From positions 6,882,001 to 6,946,000 of the forward strand of contig NZ_CP107995.1 in NCBI RefSeq assembly GCF_036116635.1: a DNA stretch of 64,000 bases, given 5' to 3'. Shown piece after piece: positions 8,311-16,333 of the stretch; position 1 is the stretch's first letter, and each line of letters starts with the position of its first letter. A program made the translations under genes and the position numbers. This DNA comes from Amycolatopsis sp. NBC_00345 (GTDB lineage: Bacteria > Actinomycetota > Actinomycetes > Mycobacteriales > Pseudonocardiaceae). The notes beneath the pieces are model-generated. The model made no database searches. It was not told the origin of the DNA and saw only the letters and a program-made list of their open reading frames with translations.

Positions 8311-8364
8311 CGGCGGCCACGCCCCTCCCGTTCGCCCGTCATCCCGTGGAAAAGGAATCCTGTC

Positions 8365-9546
8365 ATGCCCGAAAGCTCTGCCCTGCCCAAAAACCTTGCC
8401 CTGCCCGGAAATCCCGCCACCGCCTGGGCACTGAAGCACATGCCCCTCACCGCCCAGGCGGTCAGCGAGCTGACCCCGGTGCTCGCCGGGCGGCGGCTGG
8501 CCATGTGCCTGCACGTCGAGCCGAAGACCGCCGCGCTGGTGACGCTGCTGGCGCGCGCGGGCGTCGAGGTCAGTCTCACCGGCTCGCCCGGCACGACGCA
8601 CGACGACGTCGCCGACCACCTGCGGGAGCTGGGCGTCGCCGTCTTCACCCGGCGGGCCGACGGTGAGGCGGAGCACCGGCGCAATGTCGAGCGCGTGCTC
8701 GAGTGCGAGCCGGACCTCACGCTCGACAACGGCGGCGACCTCACGCTGTCTCTGCTCGAATCGGGCGCCCCCGCCGGTTACCTCGGCGGCACCGAGGAAA
8801 CCACCACCGGCGGGATCCGCCTCCGTGAAGCGTCCGAGAAGGCGCCACAGGCGACCACGCCGGTGGTCGTGATCAACGATTCGCGGCTGAAACTGTTGGT
8901 GGAGAACGAGTTCGGCGTCGGCCAGAGTGTGGTGCAGGGATTCCTCAACGCCACCAACCTGATGGTGCCCGGGCTTCGCGCCGCCGTGCTCGGCTACGGC
9001 CCGTGTGGCAAGGGCGTCGCCGACACGTTGAGCCGGCTCGGTGCGCGGGTGTCGGTCTGCGACACCGACCCGATGCGCGCGCTGGAGGCGATCCTGAACG
9101 GCCACCGTGTCGGCACCGCCGCCGAGATCGTGGCCGACGCGCGGCTGGTCTTCACCGCCACCGGTCACGCGAACGTGCTCGGCGCCGACGAGCTGGCCGC
9201 CCTGCCCGACGGCGCCGTCCTGGCCGGTGTCGGCCACTTCGCGTGGGAGATCGACCGCGCGGCACTGGCCGCGCGCACCGTCCGCACGGTCGAGTACGGC
9301 GCCCCGTCCCGCCGCACCGGCCACGTCCTCGACGACGGCCGCGAGCTGGTGCTGCTCGACCAGGGCCGGATGCTCAACCTGACGGCCGCCAACGGCAACT
9401 CGATCCAGGCCATGGACCTCGGCCTGACGCTCCAGGCCCGCTGCCTGGCGGCCGTCGCCGCGGGCGGGCTGGCGCCCACCGTCCAGCCCGTGCCGGCCAC
9501 GGTCGAGCACCGCATCGCCACCGACCTGGTCGAATTGCTGAAATAA
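8365..9546 (+). CDS. Adenosylhomocysteinase-like protein
   Basis: 393 residues with the layout of S-adenosylhomocysteine hydrolase but shorter than the ~480-residue housekeeping enzyme. Substrate-domain motifs include HMPLTAQAV, HVEPKTAALV (about residues 50-60), LDNGGDL and NDSRLKLLVENEFGVGQS. The NAD-binding domain has GYGPCGKGVADTL and then CDTDPMRALEAILNGH, matching the family GYGDVGKG and E-DPI-A pattern with substitutions. The C-terminal NGNSIQAMDLGLTLQA corresponds to the family's closing segment. It may be a paralogue acting on a modified nucleoside or SAH-like substrate. The upstream 24-codon ORF suggests translation-linked control. Confidence 0.75.
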   Translation: MPESSALPKNLALPGNPATAWALKHMPLTAQAVSELTPVLAGRRLAMCLHVEPKTAALVTLLARAGVEVSLTGSPGTTHDDVADHLRELGVAVFTRRADGEAEHRRNVERVLECEPDLTLDNGGDLTLSLLESGAPAGYLGGTEETTTGGIRLREASEKAPQATTPVVVINDSRLKLLVENEFGVGQSVVQGFLNATNLMVPGLRAAVLGYGPCGKGVADTLSRLGARVSVCDTDPMRALEAILNGHRVGTAAEIVADARLVFTATGHANVLGADELAALPDGAVLAGVGHFAWEIDRAALAARTVRTVEYGAPSRRTGHVLDDGRELVLLDQGRMLNLTAANGNSIQAMDLGLTLQARCLAAVAAGGLAPTVQPVPATVEHRIATDLVELLK

Positions 9547-9552
9547 CCGGCT

Positions 9553-9933
9553 TCAGCCCTGCTCCGCCCCCGGCGGCAGGAACCCGTGTTCCGACAGGTC
9601 GAACCAGTTGCCCTCCGGGTCGATCGCGCGGTACTCGGCGAACGGCCGGTCGCCGCCGCGGACGACGGGGCGCGGGAGGCCCGCGGCGGCCAGCCGGTCG
9701 GCGATCGGCGGCACCTCGGGCACCTGGAAGCCGAAGTGGTTGAAGCCCGTGGCCACGTCACCGTCCAGCTGCTGCTGGATCAGCGCGAGGTTCAGGTACC
9801 CGTCGGTGACGAAGTGGCTGCCGTCGGGGTCGGTGTGGAACAGGTCCATACCGAACTGCGAGCAGTAGAACTCGGCCATGCGCTTGGCGTCCTGGACGAC
9901 AAACGCGAGGTGGCGCAGCCGGGGGCGGGTCAT
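9553..9933 (-). CDS. VOC family protein (glyoxalase-like)
   Basis: A 126-residue single-module vicinal-oxygen-chelate protein. It begins RLRHLAFVVQDAKRMAEFY, has the mid-module NHFGFQVPEVPPIADRL and ends with DPEGNWFDLSEHGFLPP. Candidate metal ligands are His at ~7, His in NHFGF and Glu in FAEYR; the final Glu of a typical VOC metal site is replaced by Asp/Leu (FDLSE). It is last in a three-gene leftward operon and overlaps the preceding gene by 4 nt (ATGA). The reaction is unknown. Confidence 0.78.
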   Translation of the reverse strand: MTRPRLRHLAFVVQDAKRMAEFYCSQFGMDLFHTDPDGSHFVTDGYLNLALIQQQLDGDVATGFNHFGFQVPEVPPIADRLAAAGLPRPVVRGGDRPFAEYRAIDPEGNWFDLSEHGFLPPGAEQG

Positions 9934-10310
9934 GCGGGGTTTCCCTTCGGGATCATGTTGTGGAAAGCGGCGATCGAAGCCGAGCCGTCGAAGCTGTCGA
10001 TCCGGACCACGGCTTGGGCGTGAGTCGTGACGCCGGTGGGGGCGACGGTGGACGTCGCGTGCACCATCAAAAGCCCAGGGGCGAGCGGGCGGATCAGGCC
10101 GACTGTCGCGCGCAACGTCGTGTCGCGATAGGCGGTCGCGAAGAGCCGCGCGTGCCCCGCTTCGACGGCGTCGCGGCCGAAAAGCTCTTCGCCCCGCACC
10201 GTCACGAAGTCGACGTCTTTGGTGAAGACGGAAGCGAACAGTGAAGCGTCGCCTTCCGCCCAGCCGAGTGTCATCGTCCGCCACAGGTCGCGGATCTGCT
10301 CGTCGCTCAT
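9930..10310 (-). CDS. SnoaL/NTF2-like protein (SgcJ/EcaC family)
   Basis: A 126-residue cone-shaped NTF2-like fold. It starts with the helix IRDLWRTMTLGWAEGDASLFAS, then FTKDVDFVTVRGEELFGRDAVEAGH, and ends with the strands ATVGLIRPLAPGLLMVHATS and AQAVVRIDSFDGSASIAAFHN, as in the SgcJ/EcaC oxidoreductase family. These small proteins bind or isomerise diverse substrates or act as accessory factors. Start and stop each overlap the neighbouring gene by 4 nt, so the three genes are translated together. Confidence 0.78.
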   Translation of the reverse strand: MSDEQIRDLWRTMTLGWAEGDASLFASVFTKDVDFVTVRGEELFGRDAVEAGHARLFATAYRDTTLRATVGLIRPLAPGLLMVHATSTVAPTGVTTHAQAVVRIDSFDGSASIAAFHNMIPKGNPA

Positions 10311-10918
10311 GCGATTTCCTTTCCGGCCGGGGTGTGCACGCGCAGCGGCAACGGCGAGCAGTCGCCGTCCCACGCGGCGAGCGTGTAGTAGAAGCTGCCG
10401 TGCCGGCGTTCCAGGTAGCAGACGGCGTTGAGCGGCCAGCCCGTGCTGCGGAAGACGTAGGAGTCCATCGGCGTCGGCCGCTCGCTCAGCGGCCGCCCGC
10501 GCTCGCACTCCGGGCCGAGCCGGTGCCAGTCCGGGTGCAGGTGGATCGAGCCGAGCACGTCGAGGCCGCGCGCGTCCGCCTCGCGCGTGATGCGCAACAG
10601 GTCCGCCGGCGCCAGCCACCACGCGCGCACCTCGTTCTCATACGCCGAGCCGAACCGCGGGACGATCGTGTCCGCGAACTCGGCGCGCGCGGCGGGGTCG
10701 GTGCCGCGCACGTTGCGGCCGAATGCGATGTCCGTGACCAGCAGCTCGTCCTCGGCGACAACACCGAGCAGCACGCCGAAACAGGGTCTGGGCTCTTCCG
10801 GCGTGATGAACGCGTATTCGACGGCCGCGGCGTCGAGGAACTGCCGCAGGACATCGTCGGAGAACAGCACCGGAAGTGCGGTCTTCCCGATCAGCGGGAC
10901 AGGCGCGGTGGTCGTCAC
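10307..10918 (-). CDS. JAB/MPN-like metallohydrolase-fold protein
   Basis: 203 residues. The central segment IHLHPDW, then SERPTPMD about 20 residues later, resembles the JAMM zinc signature (HxHP...SxxD) with lengthened spacing. An upstream PCFGVLLG strand corresponds to the position of the JAB catalytic Glu strand. GTG 10918 begins the gene. It heads the three-gene operon. JAB proteins remove ubiquitin-like tags or hydrolyse isopeptide-like bonds, and some act on small metabolites; the loose spacing makes the catalytic assignment uncertain. It is divergent from a LysR gene, the most likely controller. Confidence 0.55.
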   Translation of the reverse strand: MTTTAPVPLIGKTALPVLFSDDVLRQFLDAAAVEYAFITPEEPRPCFGVLLGVVAEDELLVTDIAFGRNVRGTDPAARAEFADTIVPRFGSAYENEVRAWWLAPADLLRITREADARGLDVLGSIHLHPDWHRLGPECERGRPLSERPTPMDSYVFRSTGWPLNAVCYLERRHGSFYYTLAAWDGDCSPLPLRVHTPAGKEIA

Positions 10919-10976
10919 GCGGGGGAACGTATCCGCGCCCCACGCGCCGGTGCCATGATCGTCACGGGAACGGCCC

Positions 10977-11004
10977 TATTGCATTCGGCGATAATGTTCC
11001 GCGT
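10977..11004 (+). promoter_or_regulatory. Leaderless promoter and LysR-type box
   Basis: The imperfect palindrome TATTGC-ATTCG-GCGATA (10977-10993) has the T-N11-A shape of LysR sites. It overlaps a -10 hexamer TAATGT (10992-10997) that stands 7 nt before the LysR ATG. Divergent control of the JAB-like operon is expected for such an arrangement. Confidence 0.5.
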
Positions 11005-11967
11005 ATGCGCCTGGAGATCCGGCATCTCGAACTGGTCATCGCGATCGCCGAAGCGGGCAGCATCCGCCGGGCCGCCGCGCGGCTGCACCTGACGCAGCCG
11101 GCGGTGACCACGCAGCTCAAACGCATCGAACAGCTGCTCGGCGGCCCCCTGTTCGTCCGCTCCGCAGAGGGCGTGCTCCCCACGCACACGGGCACCGAGC
11201 TGGTCCGCGACGCGCAGAGCCTGTTACGCCATTTCGATTCCCTGCAACGGTCGGCGCGGCTCAACGCGCAGCACGAGGCGGGCGCGCCGGTCAAGGTCGG
11301 CGGCATCCCGGCGCAGCAGTTCAGCCTGCTCGTCAACACGCTCACCGCCACGCTGCCGCGGCGCGAGGTGACCAGCCGGACGATCCGCGAGACCAGCGCG
11401 TTGACGACCCTGCTGCGCTCGGGCGAGCTGGACGTCGCCGTGCTGCGCCAGTTCCCGGGGTTCCCGGTGACGCCGCCGCCGGGCGTCGAGCACCGGCTGC
11501 TGCTGCGCGAGCCGTTTTTCATCGGCGTCGCCGAGCACCACGATTTGGCTCCACGCGGGGAAATCCCGCTCGCGGAGCTGGCCGGGGAGAAGTGGGTGAT
11601 GCCGGACCCGGACGACAGCGGGATGAACGAGTACTTCGCCCGCACCTGCGCGGCCGCCGGTTTCGACCAGCGCATCACGCACCTGACCAACGAGGCGCAC
11701 GTCGCGTTCTCCCTCACCGCCGAGGGCCGCGGGATCTGCCTGCTCTACCCCATCGGCACCGCGCGCACCGGCCTCACCACCCTCTCGCTCACCGGGACGC
11801 CGCTGTATCGCGAGCTGATTCTCGCCTGGCGCACGGATTCCCCGGTGGCCTCGCTGGTGGACGAGCTGTGTGTCAAGATCGAGGCGGGGTACCTCGCCCT
11901 GGTGGAGGACTCGGGGTTCTACCGGAACTGGTGGCACCACGAGGGGTCCTCGTTCGCCCTGCCGTGA
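11005..11967 (+). CDS. LysR family transcriptional regulator
   Basis: 320 residues: winged HTH (MRLEIRHLELVIAIAEAGSI, then AAARLHLTQPAVTTQLKRIE, residues 1-60) and a periplasmic-binding-protein-like effector domain (~90-300). ATG 11005 is 7 nt after a -10 element, so the mRNA is probably leaderless. The divergent three-gene VOC/NTF2/JAB operon is the likely target. A VOC gene follows in the same direction 16 nt downstream and is probably co-transcribed. Confidence 0.88.
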   Translation: MRLEIRHLELVIAIAEAGSIRRAAARLHLTQPAVTTQLKRIEQLLGGPLFVRSAEGVLPTHTGTELVRDAQSLLRHFDSLQRSARLNAQHEAGAPVKVGGIPAQQFSLLVNTLTATLPRREVTSRTIRETSALTTLLRSGELDVAVLRQFPGFPVTPPPGVEHRLLLREPFFIGVAEHHDLAPRGEIPLAELAGEKWVMPDPDDSGMNEYFARTCAAAGFDQRITHLTNEAHVAFSLTAEGRGICLLYPIGTARTGLTTLSLTGTPLYRELILAWRTDSPVASLVDELCVKIEAGYLALVEDSGFYRNWWHHEGSSFALP

Positions 11968-11983
11968 CACCGAAGGAGCGCCT

Positions 11984-12478
11984 GTGCCGATCCGCGGAAT
12001 GAACCACGCCGTCCTCTGGGTCCGGGACGCGGCCCGCAGCACGGATTTCTACGTCGACGTGCTCGGTTTCCGCGTGGTGCACCGCACCCCCGAGTCGGCC
12101 TTCCTGCAGGCCCCGGAGTCGGCGAACGACCACGACCTGGGCCTGTTCCAGATCGGCGAGGCCGCGGACAGCCGCGCGGGCCACGGCGAGGTCGGCCTGT
12201 ACCACCTGGCCTGGGAGGTCCCCACCCTCGGCGACCTCCGCACGTACGCGAAATCCCTTACCGCCGCCGGCGCACTGGTCGGCTCCAGCGACCACGGCAC
12301 CACGAAGGCCCTCTACGCCAAGGACCCGGACGGCCTCGAGTTCGAGGTCTGCTGGCTGCTCCCCCACGACCGGATCACCCCGGAGGCCCGCGCCCACAAC
12401 GGTCCCCTGGACCTGGACGCCGACATCGCCGTCTACGGCGAACAGACCCTGGGCGCCTGCGCCCGCATCCCCGGCTGA
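11984..12478 (+). CDS. VOC family protein (extradiol dioxygenase-like)
   Basis: A 164-residue single VOC module: IRGMNHAVLWVRDAARSTDFY, then GLYHLAWEVPTL, then KDPDGLEFEVCWLL. His near 7, His in YHLAW and Glu in LEFEVCW match the VOC metal triad. GTG 11984 has GAAGGAG 5 nt upstream. It could act on a glyoxal-type, fosfomycin-type or catecholic substrate. It lies downstream of the LysR gene, and its stop abuts the stop of the convergent LysR gene with no spacer. Confidence 0.8.
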   Translation: MPIRGMNHAVLWVRDAARSTDFYVDVLGFRVVHRTPESAFLQAPESANDHDLGLFQIGEAADSRAGHGEVGLYHLAWEVPTLGDLRTYAKSLTAAGALVGSSDHGTTKALYAKDPDGLEFEVCWLLPHDRITPEARAHNGPLDLDADIAVYGEQTLGACARIPG

Positions 12479-13360
12479 TCAACCCCGGGCCGCCTCCAGA
12501 AGCACGTCCGCCAACGCCACCGCGGCCGGCGACCCCGGGCCCCGCCCCGAGGCCGCAAGCGCGAGCGTCCATATGACCCCCTGCACCAGCGGCACCGCAC
12601 GAAGATCCGCATACCGCCCGGCCGGTGTGAACGGCATCAACGCCACCCCGAGCCGATTGCGCACCAGCCCGGCCGCGGTGTCGTAATCGGCCACCTCATA
12701 CGGCGAGTCCGGCGTGATTCCCGCGGTGGCAAAGGCTTCGTCGACCTGACGCCGGATCCCCCACCCGGCCGCGAACCGCACGATGGTCTCGCCGGCGAGG
12801 TCGCCCACCCGCGCCTGGCTCCGGGACCCGAGCCGATGCTCCGGCCGGCACAGCAGCACCAGCGGTTCGCGGGCGATCGTGCGAAGGGTGACGTTCGTCG
12901 GCGGGGTCGTGGATGCGACGAGGGCCAGGTCGAGCGAGCCGTCCGCCACGGCGCCGAGATGGCCGGTGGTGCCCGCGACGCTCTGCCGCAGCCGCACTGA
13001 CACCAGCGGATACCGCTCGTGGAACCGGCTCAGCGCGGCCGGCAGGTCGAGCGGGCCGGAGGACAGCAGCGTCCCGAGGTCGACGCCGCCGCTGACCTGC
13101 TCGCGATAGGGCGCGACCGAGTTCCGCGCGTGCCGGACCGCGGCGAGCGCGGCCCGTGCTTCGGTGAGGAAAGCCGTGCCGGCCGGGGTGAGGGCGATCG
13201 GGTACGCGGCTCGGTCGAGGAGCTGGATGTCGAGCTCTCGCTCCAGCTTCGCGACCGCCGTCGAGACCGCGGACTGCACGACGTGCGCCCGTTCGGCGCC
13301 CCGGGAAAAGCTGCGTTCCTCGGCCACGGAAACGAAATACTCCAGCTGACGGAGATCCAT
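12479..13360 (-). CDS. LysR family transcriptional regulator
   Basis: 293 residues. The N-terminal winged HTH begins MDLRQLEYFVSVAEERSFSR and continues AHVVQSAVSTAVAKLERELD. The effector-binding domain has the common VRLRQSVAGTTGHLGAVADG strand/helix and PFTPAG near the C-terminus. It is divergent from the intradiol dioxygenase operon, and a palindrome in the shared promoter is its likely site. Regulators in this position usually activate aromatic ring-cleavage genes with a pathway intermediate as inducer (family knowledge). Confidence 0.88.
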   Translation of the reverse strand: MDLRQLEYFVSVAEERSFSRGAERAHVVQSAVSTAVAKLERELDIQLLDRAAYPIALTPAGTAFLTEARAALAAVRHARNSVAPYREQVSGGVDLGTLLSSGPLDLPAALSRFHERYPLVSVRLRQSVAGTTGHLGAVADGSLDLALVASTTPPTNVTLRTIAREPLVLLCRPEHRLGSRSQARVGDLAGETIVRFAAGWGIRRQVDEAFATAGITPDSPYEVADYDTAAGLVRNRLGVALMPFTPAGRYADLRAVPLVQGVIWTLALAASGRGPGSPAAVALADVLLEAARG

Positions 13361-13368
13361 TTCCCGAC

Positions 13369-13385
13369 TATCTCATACAGAGATA
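13369..13385. promoter_or_regulatory. LysR-box palindrome between regulator and dioxygenase
   Basis: TATCTC-ATACA-GAGATA is a perfect 6-bp-arm palindrome in the 102-bp divergent region, 9 nt before the LysR start. AATCTC...GAGATG half-sites follow toward the dioxygenase gene. Confidence 0.6.
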
Positions 13386-13462
13386 AAGAATATCGAATCT
13401 CTTCGTTGGACGAGATGGTGTTCCCGGCGCGATGCTGGTCAGGAGAGGAAGGGAGCCGAACG

Positions 13463-14332
13463 ATGTCGATCGACCTGACCGAGGAGACCATCACCGCCGA
13501 GGTGCAGAAGACCTTCGACGGGGCCGTGGACGAGCGGACCCGCGAGATCTTCGTGAAGCTGGTGCAGCACCTGCAAGATTTCACCCGCGAAGTCCGGCTG
13601 ACGGGCGAGGAGTGGTTCACCGCGGTGGACTTCCTGGAACGGGTGGGCCGCCTCAGCAGCCCGACCCGGCAGGAATTCGTGCTGCTGTCGGACATCCTGG
13701 GGCTGAGCGTGCTCGTCGACCAGATCAACCACGGCGAGGGCTCCGCCACCGACTCGACCCTGCTCGGGCCGTTCTACGTGGAAGGGCGGCCGCACGCGGA
13801 GAACGGCGCCGACATCTCCGGCGGCGTGCCCGGGATGCCGCTGTTCTTCACCGGCCGGGTGCTGGATTCGGCCGGTGAGCCGGTGGCCGGGGCGCACGTG
13901 GACACCTGGCACAGCGACGGCGAGGGGTTCTACAACGTCCAGCAGGCGGACAAGCTGCACGGCGAGCTGGCCATGCGCGCCCTGCTGAGCACCGGCGGCG
14001 ACGGCCGGTTCTCGTTCCGCTCGATCGTGCCGCGGTACTACCCGGTGCCCACCGACGGCCCCTGCGGGGAGATCCTCCGGGCGGCGCGGCGGTCGCCGAT
14101 GCGGCCCGAGCACATCCACTTCCGGTTCCACGCGCCCGGCCACGAGCCGCTGGTGACCATGCTGTTCCGGCGCGGCGACCCGTACCTGGAGCGCGACGCG
14201 GTGTTCGGCGTCAAGCGCTCCCTGGTCGCCGATTTCGTGCCGCACGAGGCCGGCGAGACCGCGCCGGACGGCACCCCGATGACCGAGCCGTTCCAGACCG
14301 TCTCGTGGGTTTTCACCCTCGAGCGCGGCTGA
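13463..14332 (+). CDS. Intradiol ring-cleavage dioxygenase (hydroxyquinol/catechol 1,2-dioxygenase type)
   Basis: 289 residues. An N-terminal helical dimerisation region (1-100) is followed by the β-sandwich catalytic domain. The Fe(III) ligands of the family are visible: Tyr in LGPFYVEGRP (~110), Tyr in VPRYYPVPTDGP (~194) and the two His of RPEHIHFRFH (~215-217). Length and N-terminal domain fit the catechol/hydroxyquinol 1,2-dioxygenases rather than protocatechuate 3,4-dioxygenase subunits. It cleaves an ortho-diphenol to a cis,cis-muconate or maleylacetate-level product. A strong AGGAGAGGAAGGGAG ribosome-binding site lies ahead. It is first in a three-gene operon under the divergent LysR. 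Confidence 0.85.
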   Translation: MSIDLTEETITAEVQKTFDGAVDERTREIFVKLVQHLQDFTREVRLTGEEWFTAVDFLERVGRLSSPTRQEFVLLSDILGLSVLVDQINHGEGSATDSTLLGPFYVEGRPHAENGADISGGVPGMPLFFTGRVLDSAGEPVAGAHVDTWHSDGEGFYNVQQADKLHGELAMRALLSTGGDGRFSFRSIVPRYYPVPTDGPCGEILRAARRSPMRPEHIHFRFHAPGHEPLVTMLFRRGDPYLERDAVFGVKRSLVADFVPHEAGETAPDGTPMTEPFQTVSWVFTLERG

Positions 14333-14354
14333 CGGCCGGAGAAAGGACAACCCT

Positions 14355-15362
14355 GTGCGCGCGCTTCGTTTCGACCGGTTCGGCGGTCCGGACGTCCTGC
14401 GGGTCGCCGAGCTGCCCGACCCGGTCGCGGACGGTGGCACCGCCGTGATCGCCGTCCGGGCCGCCTCGGTCAACCCGTCCGATCTGAAGAACATCGCCGG
14501 CGCCATGGAGGGAACGGTGCTGCCCCGGGTGCCGGGCCGGGACTTCGCGGGGGTCGTCGTCGACGGTCCGCCGGAGTGGCGCGGCACGGAAGTCTGGGGC
14601 ACCGGGGGCGACGTCGGTTTCACCCTCGACGGCTCCCACGCGGAATACCTCCGCGTCCCGGTCGGCGCGCTGGCCCGCAAACCCGCGCGGCTGAGCTTCG
14701 AGGAGGCTTCGGCGGTCGGGGTCAACTTCGTGATCGGGTGGCTCGGCGCCGTCGAGATCGCGCAGCTGGGCCCGGGCGAGAACGTCGCGGTCTTCGGGGT
14801 TTCCGGCGGCGTCGGCGGCGCGGTCGCCCAGATCGCCCGCGCCCTCGGCGCCCGGGTGCTGGGGGTCGACCGGGTCGCCCCGGCCGACGGCACGCCGGCG
14901 GCGGGGATCGTCGACGAGTTCGTGCCCTTCACCGAGGACCCGGCGGAAGTCGCCGAAGCCCTGCTGGGGCACACCGGCGGACGGGGCGCCGAGGTCGTTT
15001 ACGACGCCGTCGGCGGGGTCACCACCGCGGCCGCCCTCGCGGGCCTGGCCCAGCGCGGCCGGCTGGTGGTGATCAGCGCGGTCGGCACCCCGACCGTGGA
15101 GATCAACCTGCCGGACTTCTACCACCGGGAGGCGCGGCTGCTGGGCGCGGACAGCCGCAAGCTCGACGTCACCGAGTCGGCCGAGCGGCTGACCCGGCTC
15201 ACCCCGTACTTCGAACGCGGGGAGTTCCGGCCGCTGCCGGTCGCGCACCGGTTCGGCCTCGACGACGGCGCCGGGGCGTACGCCGCGGTGGCCGACGGCG
15301 TCCCCGGCCGCGTTGTCATCCTCCCGGATTCCCAGCCACTGAACGGAAAGGCGAAATCATGA
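14355..15362 (+). CDS. Zinc-free quinone oxidoreductase (MDR superfamily)
   Basis: 335 residues. GroES-like domain (MRALRFDRFGGPDVLRVAEL, then VRAASVNPSDLKN) and Rossmann domain with VFGVSGGVGGAVAQIARALG (~145-165). There are no Cys clusters for structural zinc, so it belongs to the NADPH:quinone reductase branch. GTG start with GAAAGGA upstream, 22 nt after the dioxygenase. It probably reduces a quinone or maleylacetate-like intermediate of the same pathway. Its stop overlaps the next ATG (ATGA). Confidence 0.82.
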   Translation: MRALRFDRFGGPDVLRVAELPDPVADGGTAVIAVRAASVNPSDLKNIAGAMEGTVLPRVPGRDFAGVVVDGPPEWRGTEVWGTGGDVGFTLDGSHAEYLRVPVGALARKPARLSFEEASAVGVNFVIGWLGAVEIAQLGPGENVAVFGVSGGVGGAVAQIARALGARVLGVDRVAPADGTPAAGIVDEFVPFTEDPAEVAEALLGHTGGRGAEVVYDAVGGVTTAAALAGLAQRGRLVVISAVGTPTVEINLPDFYHREARLLGADSRKLDVTESAERLTRLTPYFERGEFRPLPVAHRFGLDDGAGAYAAVADGVPGRVVILPDSQPLNGKAKS

Positions 15363-16333
15363 CCAGGTGCGCCGGCGCCCGCATCACCGTCCTCGACGAG
15401 AACTTCATCGACATCCTGCTGCCTTCGAGCCCCCGCGTGCGCCGGTACAACATGGACCAGCACTTCAGCTCCCGTTACGGCGAACTGCTGGCGGAGAACG
15501 GTTTGTGCTTCCTCGTGGAGACGTTCACCGAGGGCGGGGACCGGACGGGGATCCTCTTCGACGCCGGGCTGACCGCGCCGGTGGTGCTGCACAACGCGCG
15601 GCACCTCGGGGTCGATCTGTCCGAAGTGGACGCGGTGGTGCTCAGCCACGGCCATCCCGACCACTTCGGCGGGATCACCGGGGTGCTCGAAGCGATCGGC
15701 CACCCGACCCCGGTCCTCGCGCACCCGGACGCGTTCGACCCGCGGATGATCGTCAAGCCGCACACCACGCTCCCGATGATCAACATCGGGCTGACCCGGG
15801 CCGGGATCCAGGGTGCGGGCGGGCACCTGGTGGAGGCGCGGGACCCCGTCCCGCTCGGGCCGGGCCTGCTCACCTCCGGTGAGATGAAGACCAGCGCCGA
15901 GTTCGAGTTCGAAGCGCCGGCCGGGCGGCTCTGCGTGCACGCGGACGGCCGCGTCGAAGCCGACGAGATCAACGATCACCAGGTGCTCGGCATCGACGTC
16001 GAGGGCCACGGCCTGGTCGTCATCGACCCGTGCGGGCACCGCGGGGTGATCAGCTCGGTCGAGCACATGCGGGCCCTCACCGGGACCGAAACGCTGTACG
16101 GCGTCCTCGGCGGTTTCCACACCGGGCACCCCGGGATCAGCGCGAACCGGATCGGCAGCACGGCGAAAGCCCTGGCCGCGTACGAGCCGAAGCTGGTCGC
16201 GCCCATGCACTGCAGCGGGTTCCCGCTCAAGAAGGCCGTCGCCGAGCTGATCCCGGACGCCTTCGAGATCGTCACCGCGGGGACCGTGCTGACCGTCGGC
16301 GAAGTCCCCCCGGACACGCGCACCTGGCGGTAG
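15359..16333 (+). CDS. MBL-fold metallohydrolase
   Basis: 324 residues of the metallo-β-lactamase fold, translationally coupled to the quinone reductase. The binuclear metal motif is LSHGHPDHFGG (about residues 95-105). Further ligand candidates are His in the GGFHTGHP segment, Asp in VIDPCGHRG and His in APMHCSGFP. It resembles the branch annotated as RFA-P synthase-like/DHPPP synthase MBL proteins. In this operon it could hydrolyse a lactone formed after intradiol cleavage, replacing a classical muconolactone or dienelactone hydrolase; that is inference. Confidence 0.82.
   Translation: MTRCAGARITVLDENFIDILLPSSPRVRRYNMDQHFSSRYGELLAENGLCFLVETFTEGGDRTGILFDAGLTAPVVLHNARHLGVDLSEVDAVVLSHGHPDHFGGITGVLEAIGHPTPVLAHPDAFDPRMIVKPHTTLPMINIGLTRAGIQGAGGHLVEARDPVPLGPGLLTSGEMKTSAEFEFEAPAGRLCVHADGRVEADEINDHQVLGIDVEGHGLVVIDPCGHRGVISSVEHMRALTGTETLYGVLGGFHTGHPGISANRIGSTAKALAAYEPKLVAPMHCSGFPLKKAVAELIPDAFEIVTAGTVLTVGEVPPDTRTWR

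Noticed and set aside
8200..8364. SAM or SAH riboswitch before the adenosylhomocysteinase-like gene
   Set aside because: No multi-stem conserved core is recognisable, and the region is better explained by a short coding frame with strong GC3 bias.
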